A stretch of 64,000 bases of DNA from NCBI GenBank assembly GCA_015847255.1, contig JADLZK010004674.1, positions 1 to 64,000 on the forward strand. Reading direction: 5' to 3'. Positions within the stretch are counted from its first letter, which is position 1, and each line of letters begins with the position of its first letter. The notes beneath the pieces are model-generated. The model worked only from the letters and a program-made list of their open reading frames with translations. It had not been told where the DNA came from and did no database searches. Made by a program: the position numbers and the translations under genes. Positions 34,171-44,639 of this stretch are shown in pieces. This DNA comes from Hyparrhenia diplandra. Taxonomy: Eukaryota; Streptophyta; Magnoliopsida; Poales; Poaceae.

Positions 34171-35031
34171 TGCCGCTGTGGCCAGGCAGCGTGACCTGGA
34201 ACTTGTCGCTGGACCGCGAGCAGTGCGACTTGTCGCCTCCCGCGCCTAGAAATTGCGACTCGGCTGGACCGTGCGCTCAGCCGCGACCCGCGAGCAGTGC
34301 GCGCTCGGTCAACAGGAACTTGCAGCAGACACACGCGCCGGGAAGGAAGTCCTGCGGCACCTCAACGCGGAGGGGGGGCGGTGGGGTGGGAGCCCTGCGA
34401 AGTGCGGGAAGCAGGCGGTGCGGTGGACGGGGAAGGAGGAGACGCAGAAGAGATGCCTGCGCTGCAGCTCCGTCGCGTCTCGAATGGGCCAAAAGTTTCT
34501 TTTTGGGCTAGCCCTAGCCCGCTAATTTCCCCGCTAATTGATGGATCCGAATTTGTCCACCTGCGGCGACCAAACCAAACCTGTTTTGCCGCAACACCGA
34601 GTTTAAATGCGCTTCCCACGCGGAGGCCCATCGATGCCCCGCGGCCCATTTAATCTAGCTGAGGCCCAAGGACGCGCTCCCAACTCCTCCTCCCGCACGC
34701 GCAGAGAGGAACTTGGCTCCGTCACCGTCTCCGTCTCCGTCTCCGTGCCCGTCTCCAAACTCTCGGCGAACGCCACTGAACCCTACTAGGCTACTAGGCC
34801 CCTAGCTTCGCCCGGCGTCGACGGGCGTGCAGCTGCTGTAGGCAGGAGGCGCGGCAGCAGCGATATGCAAGCATCCAGACAGCGACCTGTAAGCTGAGAT
34901 CCACTCTATATATTTTGAATTTTGAATACCCAGCCCGCCCCCGCCAGGCCACCCCCATTCCCCACCCGGCAGTCGGCACTCACACTCCAGTAGCTCAGAA
35001 CAGTAGACTCGGAAGAAGAAGAGGCGGGGCG
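34171..35031. promoter_or_regulatory. Divergent promoter region between VMA21 and MIS12
   Basis: This GC-rich interval separates the inferred non-coding first exon of VMA21 (leftward) from the MIS12 start codon (rightward). TATATATTTTGAATTTTGAAT at 34908-34928 lies about 110 bp upstream of MIS12. Open frames here look like composition artefacts. Confidence 0.4.
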
Positions 35032-38000
35032 ATGGAAGACGGCGACGAGAGCGCAGCGGCGGAGGCGGCGCTGGGGCTGAACCCGCAGCTTTTCGTCGAC
35101 GAGGTCCACGGCATCACTAGCGACTTGACCGCTCAGGCCTTCGAGTACTGCCTCCAGTTAAGTTCCCTCCCTATCTTTTTGTGCGTGTGTTTTGTTTACC
35201 CGATTTCGATTTCTCTCCCCTCATTCGCCGCCGACCTTGCCGTCGCTTCTCCTCTCCAGGGCAGCGGCCGCACCAGGGGTCCTCGGCGCCGCCAGGGCTG
35301 CAGAGAAGGCCATTGATCTCCAAAGGGTAAGCGACGGATTCCCGCACTATGATTCGATACTACTCAGTTCGTGTGTTGGATTTGGATATGGGGATGGAAT
35401 GGGTACTTGGCTGTCTGCCCTTGTTTAATTCATGTTCCTTGCTAGTTAATTCCTTCCATCCCGTTAATCATTTGGGAACAGGCCTTAAACTTTGTCAAAT
35501 ATTCTAGTACCTTGGTGTGCGCTGATGCCCTCAGACTCGATAAATGTCTTCTCCACCAGATTTTAAGCATAGATACTGAATGAAGTTCCAGAATATATGG
35601 TTGAAACGAAACATGCAAGTTGTTCTGCACTGCATCTGAATTCATATTCCTCCCAGTTTCCCTGGGTGTTCTTTATGTAGTGGAGTGGAGACCATTAGCT
35701 ATCGCACATTTCAGCTTCTGCCTGTCTTCAGAGCTTTACAGAAAACTAAAAATGCATGACTTCATTATGTGCATTGTGTTCTACAGTGGACTGCTTCCAA
35801 CCATAGCATTGCCGTTAGATGGGTGCTATGAATGTTTTAGTTAATTGTACTTGTGTATTGCAAGCTCCATAACATGTTTTAGTACATTTGGCAGTTAATT
35901 TGTTTAACTTATGCTGCCATTTATTATCACATCTTCTCTTCTAAAAGGCGTCTCATAACATTTACTGCTTGCTGCAAATTCTTGTTTCATTTTTTTGGAC
36001 CAGCAGGACTGTATCTCTATGTTTTCTCTGCAGGGATTAAATGCTATTCACCATCTCGTAAAGGATCGACTGGATAAGAGAATGGCCAACTGGGAGAAAT
36101 TCTGCTTAATGCATTGCTTGGATATACCCGAAGGTTTTGTGGCCCCTGAAGATGTACGTACCTTATCCTAACATTAAAGATTTGACTCCAGCATGCTTAA
36201 ATTACATTCATACTGTGGAAAAGTTTCACTTGTGTTCATGAAGGTTCATAATTTAGAAATATGATGCTTCTTTATTGATGCAAACAGTAACATTTAATTA
36301 CAGATGCCCACACGTGCTTTTGCAGTCACAAAAATGAAGAGGTTGTCGATTCAATATTCGTTAGAGCATCTTTTAAACTGCTGGATTAGTTTTGTTGAGA
36401 AGGGGCATGCAATACTGAGTTTTGTTTAGCTGAATATAATTTCTTACAGACTTGCAAGTTTGAAGTTGTTGAAACAAGTGTTTCTGGCCTTTCTGGTGAA
36501 TGCCATAATTGTAATGCCGTTATTCACACTGATCTTAAAAATTACCAATCTAAAAGCAACATCGGTTAAGCTTCTTTTTTTTTGTTGTTGCTTGCAGTAA
36601 CCAATAAACATGTGTGTCTTTTTTTTTTTTTTTAATGAATGTAGTGATGCTTTCTTTCACATTTTCTTCATTCCCTCATCTCACATATTATCATAATTTA
36701 AATGACTTTGTAATCTTTTTTTTTCAGGATAATCCTTGTGCAAAAGAACCACAGAAAGATGAGACTTCAGCTTTGGATTTGGAACTTGACTTCTTAAGGA
36801 GAAAGCTTGAAAGTGTAAGCACCTTAATGGTAATGAATCAGCTTATAATACATCTTGATTTCTGTAACAATTGCCAGTGTATCTTACTTTTCACCAGGCT
36901 AACATGGAGTCTCAAAATCTTGAAAGAGAGTTGTTGTCATTGGAAAGGCAAACTAAATACAAAAGAGAACTTGATTCCTCTGTCTCTGAGATACAAAAAG
37001 TTGCTTGAAGACAAATCTGTGCAGGGAAAATTTTGAAGGTATGACAGTATGCACTATTAGTAGTTGAATACAAAAAAAGGGATGCTGAGAAGGGTACATC
37101 ATCTGATCAATTCTGATTATCAGTTCATCTTCTGTCCAGTATTTCTGGTGATTAAAGTTGAACAGGATTATGTGGTTTACCAATGCTATAATTTTAATGT
37201 TTGATGGCAAGTAATATTATTGGTTTTCCTTACAGCAAGGAATTAAAAAGAATTAACTGTTTTATCAACCTGATCAGAGCTCCAAGCTGCTCAGTTGTTT
37301 ATCATTGCTAGTTCTGAACCTTGGTGAAATGTTGTTTTGTTATGACAACCTTAGGCCTTTGTGTTAAAGATTTTTTGCTTCCATGCCTTGTTTTGTTTGA
37401 CAATCTGATACTACATTGCAATTCTCTAAAATTGTGGGGAAAACCATTGCAGTTTTCTTCTTCCATGTGTTAGCTTTAGCAAGAAAACTGGTCAAAAATT
37501 GTGGATTCTGTCACTTATTTTCATTTGATGTCATTTAGTCCTTTATTCCATGTAAACCTCAATATTATTATGGAGCCTTAATCTAGATAAAGCTTCTACC
37601 CATTTATCAATTCTACCTACACTACTGTACTAAACCTGCAGGTCTTGTGAAGGCAATACCGGTATTGCAGCAGAAATTGAGAGATATGAACAAGAAAAGG
37701 ACTGCGGTCATGTCTTTGGTAGATCCACTGGTTGGGAAGATGAACAATTTGACAGACAAGCGACAAACACTGGATAAAAGTAATGCCACAGCTCCCTGCT
37801 TTTCCTCTAGTTTTCCCGTATATAATTTTTACACCATGCATTTATATGCCATTGACCAATAACTTATCTAGCAGCACGTGCTGAAGACATTCAAGACGTC
37901 GTCAATATCTTACAGAACAAGAGTCATGTGGGGTCACCATTACTCCCACAGGGAGCGCATGACCAGGGCCGCAGACACCTAGATGGCGCTGGCAGCAGCA

Positions 38001-38044
38001 GAAAGAAGGCAAGAGTTAAGAGGAGTAAAGGGGGCAAGAATTAA
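35032..38044 (+). CDS. MIS12: Kinetochore protein MIS12, 7 exons, two homopolymer frameshifts
   Basis: This is a subunit of the MIS12 complex that links inner centromere chromatin to the outer kinetochore. It starts MEDGDESAAAEAALGLNPQL and continues FVDEVHGITSDL, then GLNAIHHLVKDRLDKRMANW, EKFCLMHCLDIPEGFVAPED and a coiled-coil half (LDLELDFLRRKLES, LVKAIPVLQQKLRDMNKKR). It ends with a basic tail KKARVKRSKGGKN. Exons: 35032-35156, 35260-35326, 36034-36153, 36728-36814, 36898-37038, 37642-37779, 37875-38044. All splice sites are GT/AG and phases agree except for two extra bases in exon 5, in AAAAAG near 36995 and GGGAAAA near 37024. Without them the product is about 281 residues. Homopolymer consensus errors seem more likely than decay. 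Confidence 0.85.
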
Positions 38045-38554
38045 GGGATTCGTTGTTTCTTTTTGACGTGTACTGTACTGTCGTACTTTGGGATCAAGCA
38101 ATAACAACCAATTTTCTCTATACCTCCCTCACAATTGAGCACTCCAATTGAGCACTCGTTACTGATCTAGGCTGCGAGCTTGGTAGCCAGGGTCCTGCTA
38201 TGTTACGTTGGGCACCAACGCCCTTGAGAAACAAATAGCTTGTTTTCTTTTCCTGATTCATGTGGCTTACCCATAGTGCCTGCAGCTTGCATGCTTGCAT
38301 AAAGCGGTGTTTTCACCCGTTGTTGATACCAGTGTTGTTTGGCTTATTCAGTTTAATGACTGGGCATCTTATTGGTCATCTGGTACAGGCAAATGTTATA
38401 TGTAATTGCCTCTAGAGCATATTAGGTTGAAAATGTGATCCTTCCTGCAGCTGCCTGTCTACCTGTGGTCGAGAGATTGTGTGAAGTGTCCATAGTTCTT
38501 TTAACCTGTCCTGGACATGAACGGTGTTCTTTTTAGTTAAGAATCTAGAGAATT
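38045..38554. other. MIS12 3' flank
   Basis: Presumably 3' UTR and spacer. No gene is seen. Confidence 0.4.
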
Positions 38555-38565
38555 GCAATTATGTT

Positions 38566-39256
38566 TTTTTTTTTTTTTGAAACTGGGTTTCTTCTCATTA
38601 CTAGTCGACTAACATATCGTTAGCGACAAAAACATTTACATCGTCAGGTACGTGGGGGTTATCACCTCCTCCCCTCATTACAGCAACGACCCAGTGCTGC
38701 CAACTCATGGGAAGCCTATTACATGATCTACTAATGAACTTGCATTCAAAATGAATAAAATTCAACTCAAGCAGAGCCTTTACTTCAGAGACCGTCATAT
38801 TCACAGGTGTTTATCGCCTTCACCACCTCTTGGGAATCTGTTTCAAAAACTGCCCGGCTGATTCCCAGGTTCACAGCCATTTGAATGCCTTGTAAGTAGG
38901 CAACGAGTTCAGCATGTAGCGGACTTAACAGATGATTAACTTTCCCTCGCCCTGCCGTCACAACATCACCATCCCAGTCTCTGATAACAGCTCCCCAGCT
39001 TCCTGCTTTGCTCTCCTGATAGAAAGAAGCATCACAATTAATTTTCAGAGTCTCAGCTGGTGGTCTTGCCCATCGCTGTCTCCCGGCCTGAGCCCTTTCT
39101 GTTTGGGCTCCAAAGAACACCTCCATCTTGCAGTAGAGCTCCACACTGCGAGCGAGAACCTGAGTGCATCTCCGTTTTCCTTCTTCCCTGATCATGTTTC
39201 TTTCTGTTCATATGTACCACAGCACAACGATCATCAAAAGTTTGCGTTTCTCAGTA
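38566..39256 (-). mobile_element. 5'-truncated LINE with 11-bp TSD, downstream of MIS12
   Basis: The direct repeat GCAATTATGTT flanks it at 38555-38565 and 39257-39267. A T-run at 38563-38578 is its poly(A) tail on the minus strand. The body encodes a LINE RNase H-like domain. It inserted about 0.5 kb downstream of the MIS12 stop. Confidence 0.85.
38601..39195 (-). pseudogene. LINE-derived RNase H-like domain, frameshifted
   Basis: The frame contains INCDASFYQESKAGSWGAVI, then AELVAYLQGIQMAVNLGI and ETDSQEVVKAINT, the RVT_3 RNase H fold with the first Asp, the Glu and the second Asp conserved. The C-terminal part continues in another frame (from about 38800, WQHWVVAVMRGG...NVFVANDMLVD). This is the 3' end of a plant L1 ORF2. 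Confidence 0.8.
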
Positions 39257-39322
39257 GCAATTATGTTACCCTTTTAATGCTTTAATATAGCAACAATTGT
39301 TCTTCCTTATCTGTTACCCCAT

Positions 39323-39395
39323 TTGTTCTAAATTATATGTTGTTTTTGTTGTTCTCCTTATCACCCCATCTGTTCTAAATTATATGTTGTTTTTG
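39323..39395. repeat. Short tandem duplication, 47-bp period
   Basis: TGTTCTAAATTATATGTTGT occurs at about 39324 and 39371 with flanking similarity. Confidence 0.7.
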
Positions 39396-39604
39396 CTTTC
39401 TCTACGTATCATTTGCTATGTCTACAGTTTAAAAAGTCCCCACTGTTTATGTCTACAGCTATCAAATTCTTTCTTAGTTTCATTTTGGTTGCCCAACTGG
39501 AAAAAAAAAAACCAGTCAACCACCTGATAAGAAACCAAATTGCAACAAACTGTGCAGGACCAAAAATTAACTTCTTAGAACTAGCGAGGGGCCGCTTGTA
39601 ACAG

Positions 39605-39768
39605 CGTGCCCCCTCTACCACAAATTATGACGTCCACTCTCCCATTGCGAACGGCGTGCCTCCTCTACCACAAATTATGGCGTCCACTCTCCCAGTGGGG
39701 AGATGGCAAAAGTGCCCCCTCTACCACAAATTATGGCGTCCACTCTCCCAATTGGGGAGATGGCGGAC
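39605..39768. repeat. Minisatellite, three units of 51-56 bp
   Basis: GTGCC(C/T)CCTCTACCACAAATTATG starts units at 39605, 39656 and 39712. Each continues CGTCCACTCTCCCA. Non-coding. Confidence 0.85.
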
Positions 39769-40456
39769 TCAACGCACCCACCAAGTGCAATGTGGGCCTT
39801 GATCTAGGCCATGGGCCTTTTGATCGCCATCGACCCCGTCAGGTAAGTATGGAACAAGGGTGGCGGGGGCTTTCTTTATATAGGCGGCCAGCTCGCCCTT
39901 GCTTGGTTGCGGCACCGAGGTGGTGCTAATCTCTGCGGTGCAAGCGCATGCCGCATAGTGTAAAACAAAAGGAAAACGTTGTGCTTTGATGGGCCGACAA
40001 AGGTGCGGCTAGATGGGCCAAGTCTGGTACGTTCATCGAATACACGATGTTATAGCACAAAGTGAGACTAAGAATATTAACCATTGTATTACATGATCTC
40101 ACACAGAAATGAAATGTCTCACAAGAATTTTAATTAAAACAAGTCCTCAAAGCACACCCACAAGCATAAAGTTATACATGTGCAGAATCACAATGGTAGG
40201 ATGATACTGTGAAACAAATGATAAGCTTTTTTCTCCTCTGGGATTACTGGAAGAAAGAAGGAAACAAATGAATCACTCGATGTCATCATCATCGCCTTCT
40301 TCATGACCATTCCCTTCCTCTTGGTTTCCTCTTCAGTTTCCTCATCATCGTCATGTCCTTTATATATCAGTAAAAAAAAAAGAGCATCACAATCACCCCA
40401 TAGATAGCTAGTCAGTCTACAAAAGGTACAAACGATAAAGATGATGAAACATCATA
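39769..40456. other. Spacer; possible orphan promoter
   Basis: A TTTATATAGGCGG motif near 39873-39885 resembles a TATA box in a GC-richer patch, perhaps a retroelement remnant. A GATGAAGAAGGC-type acidic coding-like patch near 40280-40345 is too short to call. Confidence 0.3.
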
Positions 40457-43400
40457 TCATTCATTGCCTATACCATGTTGAATTCGCCATCCCTCCTTTT
40501 TCGCCTTTTTCATCCATATCTCTTTCAATGGATCTTTAATAACACTATAGTAGTCATGCTCATAGTATCTTGTGTCCATCCAAAACAGATTACAGCGTTC
40601 CATCCACCGCTCAGATGGTCCACCAACAACCACTGTGAAAGCATCTATCAGAGTTGTTTCCTTCATACATAACATTTGCTCGAGATCCATAATTCCCGAA
40701 TAACATAACATTTTGGAAGGTGAAGCCCAGCAAAGGCATCCTCCTCAAATTTATCTATGAGGTCTGAAAACCGTTTCTTCCCCATTCAATATCATCATCC
40801 ACCAAGAAAAAATGCTCTGCGTCCAGCTCATTAATCAAACTTTCAAGTCTATTTATTAGCCGTTCATTTCCAATGATACTTTGCATATGTTTGACATATA
40901 AGCATAGTCGATCTTCCTCTTCCAAGAGCTTATCTCTTCGCTCAAGTGACTTTGTACGAAGATCGCGATCCAGATTCGAAAAGAGGCCACCAAAAATATC
41001 ATCATCAAGGGTGTTCTTGAGAAAACCACCCTTTGAAGATCTAACCTTACGGACATACTCGTCTAGAGTGCTTGAAGCTAACTCCAAATCAAACTCTAGA
41101 TGCAACTTTGCTTGTTCTTTCGCTTTATCATACTCAAAGTCTCTGTTCATGTCACTGATGTAATTCTGTGCATAAGGTTGCAAATGTTCCAAAAAATCCA
41201 CTGAGTCAGCTTGGAGCGGCTGCACGGAATCCATATCTTCTACAAAAGTTAATTGAGAAGCTATTCTGGTAAGCACATCCTTGTGATCCTCACGTATCAG
41301 AGGATGGAACTGAGGCTCCCCATAATTCCAATATACTGCAAAATACCTCGAGTACAGAGGTCCTCTTATATCTAGCAAGCGTAGGCCACTCATCGGATTT
41401 GACCTCAAAAAAGTTTTTGTACTTGTATATTCCTATCATAACAAGAATACTTAATATAAGGTTTGTCAAAGCTGATAAGTTTACAGAAAAACTTCTGCAT
41501 TAGCTTATTTTGTCTCTTCCAATAATCTGAAGATAATTTACGAGACATCATAGACGACACAGTCCACAAATAAGAACTACCAACATCATGCTTGGATACA
41601 AAATCACTTGTTAAATCAAAATCCCAAAAAGAATATAATCATCCTTCAGCTTATCAACATAAACATCCAATCCATGTAGGATGCCAGTATAAGTAGGAAG
41701 ATAACCTATGAACTCTTCATCTATCTCCCAAATCCATGGAAATTCTTCAAATTCATCACTAGTTTCTTCAAGTTTATCAACAGATTTATTCTTACAACGA
41801 GCGCTTCTACCTCATTTGACAACCATTTCCTAAAGGTTTCTGCATTGCTCACATCGCATGTACCTTCCTCTACTAATCCCTGAGCTTGAGTACAGCGACA
41901 TGCATCATAACAAAGATCAGTAAGAATATCACTTCCACTTCTCACAGATTTGTTGTCACTACCACTGTCAGTGTCACATCTCATATGATTACTCTCACTG
42001 TCTCTGTCCAAACCCGGCTCAAGAGCTAAGCATTGGATGACGTTGGGAATTATGTAATCTTTAACAAACGAGATAAGTTTGTCACTGTGCATCACAGTAG
42101 CAACTCGGATCAAATTGTGGCAAAATGAAGCAGCTGTAATCCTTGCTACACCATCGGTCCAATCTTCAAAAACATAAACGATAAACCTTAGTATTGAATG
42201 ATTAAGGTCATCATTGTATAAAAGATACCCAACAAGGGAGGTTGAGAAAACAGACTCCAAATCTTCAGATGTTGTTGCTTTGTGCATAGTAGATGTGTGT
42301 TCATGTGCTATCCCACCATTTAATTTCGGCAATGCCATTGCAGCAAGCAAATTGGATACTTCACGAGTCAATTTGAAAATAAGATCCCTTCGTAATTCAT
42401 CAGCCTCTTCTTTTGAGATAGAAATATCACCAAAGTTATCAGGAGCCTGCACCGTGTTCCTGTACAAGAGACCACACCACGAACTATATAGTGTATAGTC
42501 ACAGTAGTGAAGCACTGGCTTTAGGAGCATATCTATCCATGTTGGCCAAAGTCCAGAAGGACAGTTCTTCACCAGTGGAATGATGGTATACTTGATAAAC
42601 CATGTGAGATGACGAAACTCCATTGACTCAAGATTCTTCATTAAGGCACCACAAACAAATGTGCTATCCAACAAATTGTCAAATGCCCCCTCAAGATATG
42701 AACAGCTACCTATGACCATGTACCCAGTTTTGCGGATGTTTTGTAGCCACACTCTAATCTCATTTTCCAAACTAGAAGAGTCCCCAGAGCACATAACAAA
42801 TTTAGCTTCTTCAATCTCTTCTGATAGATCAGAAGCAACTTCATCCGTCCAGAGGGAATGTACACACTGAAGGAGCTTTAAGAGTTGGGGAAGTATCAAG
42901 GGCAGAAGGGTAGTCAAACTTCCAATTCCATTAGATTCTTGTGACATGCAGTTTTGGAGCTCTTCCTCAAAAAATACAGCAATGCTGTGGACAGAGGTCC
43001 TGAACCGATAATCGTGAAAATAATGCATCAGGCTTATCTCCCACTCTGGTTGATTCCAGATTTTTGACAAAGAAAAAAGGATAGATGAGAGCAACTCTGT
43101 ACTGTTTTCAACCCGTGGACAAGATGCCACACAGATGAAAGCTTCAGATAACATGTTATGCTCTTCGACAAGGTGATAACCATCATCACTAATATCCTCC
43201 ATGTCTGACGGACAAGAAATCTTATCAACCCCAGGACATGCATGATCTAGAGATGAGCATGTAAGCGGTAGATCGTCGTGGGATCTCGAAGGATACGTGG
43301 GTGTTGCAGGAATTGATTCCAATGCTTCAAGATGCAGAGGGGTGGCGCGGCGCGGGACCGCCGGCGGCGGCGGCATGAGCTCCGGGGAAGGCGCTGCGCG

Positions 43401-43526
43401 GCGCTGCAGCCCGGGCAGGCGAAGTCCGTGGTCCCGTTTTTCCACCTCCAGCGTCTCGCCGCAGCCCGCGCAGCGAACCTCCACAGCTAGCGCCGCCGGC
43501 GTCGCCATTGGCGGGGAAAAGGGCAA
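40457..43526 (-). CDS. HASTY/exportin-5-like protein with SBNO/FGT1-like N-terminus, apparently intronless, frameshifted
   Basis: The ATG at 43526 starts a 601-codon frame. Residues ~1-65 carry VEVRCAGCGETLEVE and SPELMPPPP. In the alternate frame between them the DNA reads TTDFACPGCSAAQRLP, completing a CxxC...CxxC module like the N-terminus of Strawberry notch/FORGETTER1. From about residue 120 it follows HASTY (miRNA-related exportin): EHNMLSEAFICVAS, IRVWLQNIRKTGYMVIG, NLESMEFRHLTWFI, CPSGLWPTWIDMLLKPVLHY, RRDLIFKLTREVSNLLAAMA and WTDGVARITAASFCHNL. HASTY genes have many introns, yet no intron is seen over 3 kb. Past 41800 the frame shifts several times (~41795, ~41620, ~41400, ~40790, ~40705) while still coding-like, ending HGIGNE at 40457. 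That last third (QPYAQNYISDMNRDFEYDKA) I cannot assign. Function may be lost. Confidence 0.65.
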
Positions 43527-43605
43527 AGGGAACTATAGGTTTCTCTCGGGTTTTGTTTCGGGAACGATGAGCTGCAGACGGCATCTGACCAATTTCACAT
43601 TTTAC

Positions 43606-43623
43606 TCCTTTTTTTTTTTTTTC

Positions 43624-43654
<31 letters not shown>

Positions 43655-43660
43655 TTTTTT
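43606..43660. repeat. Long T-rich homopolymer tract
   Basis: About 55 bases of T interrupted by four C. It sits between the HASTY-like start codon and the TIR element at 43675. It could be a poly(A) tail remnant of a minus-strand retrocopy or a slippage-expanded tract. Confidence 0.9.
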
Positions 43661-43674
43661 GTCTCCGTTATGGT

Positions 43675-44627
43675 TCACCCTTGGCGTTCGACTACCGAAC
43701 CGATCGGTTCGGTTCCTCGGTACTCCACCTAGTTCGTTATGGTTCACCACAGGCGTTCGACTACCGAAGCGATCGGTTCGGTTCCTTGGTACTCCACCTA
43801 GTTCGGTTCACGAAAGTCGGTGCCGATCGGTTCCTCGAAATTTCGGTGCCGGGGTATTCGGTATTGGTTCTTTCAATTCGGTTCGGAAAATGCGAACACC
43901 ATCACCACCGGCATCCTCGGGACCTTAATAGGGGCGTCGGGCCGAGACGGTAGCGCGGTGTGGTGGGTGATGGGGCGGAGTGAAATGCAATCGCCGCGCG
44001 CGCGTGGGGGCGCGCGCCGGACGCGGAGCGGGCCACCCTCAGGCGTAGCCCGGCGCTGTTAGCTACGGGCAGGGCGCGTCAGAGGGGTATGCGGCCGGCC
44101 GGCGGCGCGTGGGCTCGCGTGGCGGGGGCGTCGCGGCGGCCGGCGGCGTGGGTCCCAGCGAAGCGGCGGAAGCGACGCTGGAAGCCGCAAAGCGGGCGGG
44201 AGGCGGAGGTGGAGCAGCGGGCGTGGGCTCGGCGTGGCGAGGCGGCAATGTGGCGGCGGCCGCGTGTGGTCACGCTGGGCGAGCAGCGGCCATAGGTCTC
44301 AGGCGGAGGTGAGGCGGCCGGTGGGTGGGTGGGGGGTCATGGGAGCAAGCGGGGCAGTGAGGATGAGGTGTGTGATTGGTGGGGCTGAGGTTTGCGGAGT
44401 GGGTTGTTGTTAGGCTAACATATTCATGGGTTGTTGGACAAATTTATGGGTTGTTGGACAAATTTGGTTCCAATTGTAAATACCGAGAACCGAGGTATAG
44501 AACCAAAAATACCTCGATAAATTTGGTACCAAATTAGAACCGAATTTTTAGGTTTTGGTTTATTTCAGTTCGGTTTTTTGTATTTCTCGGTTCGGTTTAG
44601 GTTCTCGGTAAATCATGGCCAGGGTGA
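43675..44627. mobile_element. Non-autonomous TIR element (TCACCC ends) with 8-bp TSD and GC-rich cargo
   Basis: GTTATGGT is exactly duplicated at 43667-43674 and 44628-44635. The ends read TCACCCTTGG and (inverse) TCACCCTGGCC. Subterminal regions are rich in ACCGATCGGTTCGG and ACCGAGAACC motifs. The centre (43.93-44.45 kb) is GC-rich with Ala/Arg/Gly-rich open frames on both strands and no recognised domain. An 8-bp duplication points to the hAT superfamily, but the termini are not the common CAGGG type. A related pair of ends occurs at 3901 and 8426. Confidence 0.75.
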
Positions 44628-44639
44628 GTTATGGTTAAG

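Noticed and set aside
34161..34653. Several ~90-118-codon frames near 34.2-34.6 kb
   Set aside because: They overlap each other on both strands in a GC-rich divergent promoter region and have no domain.
43606..43660. Poly-T tract as proof of retroposition of the HASTY-like gene
   Set aside because: On the minus strand this A-rich tract lies 5' of the start codon, the wrong end for a retrocopy tail, so it cannot support that model.
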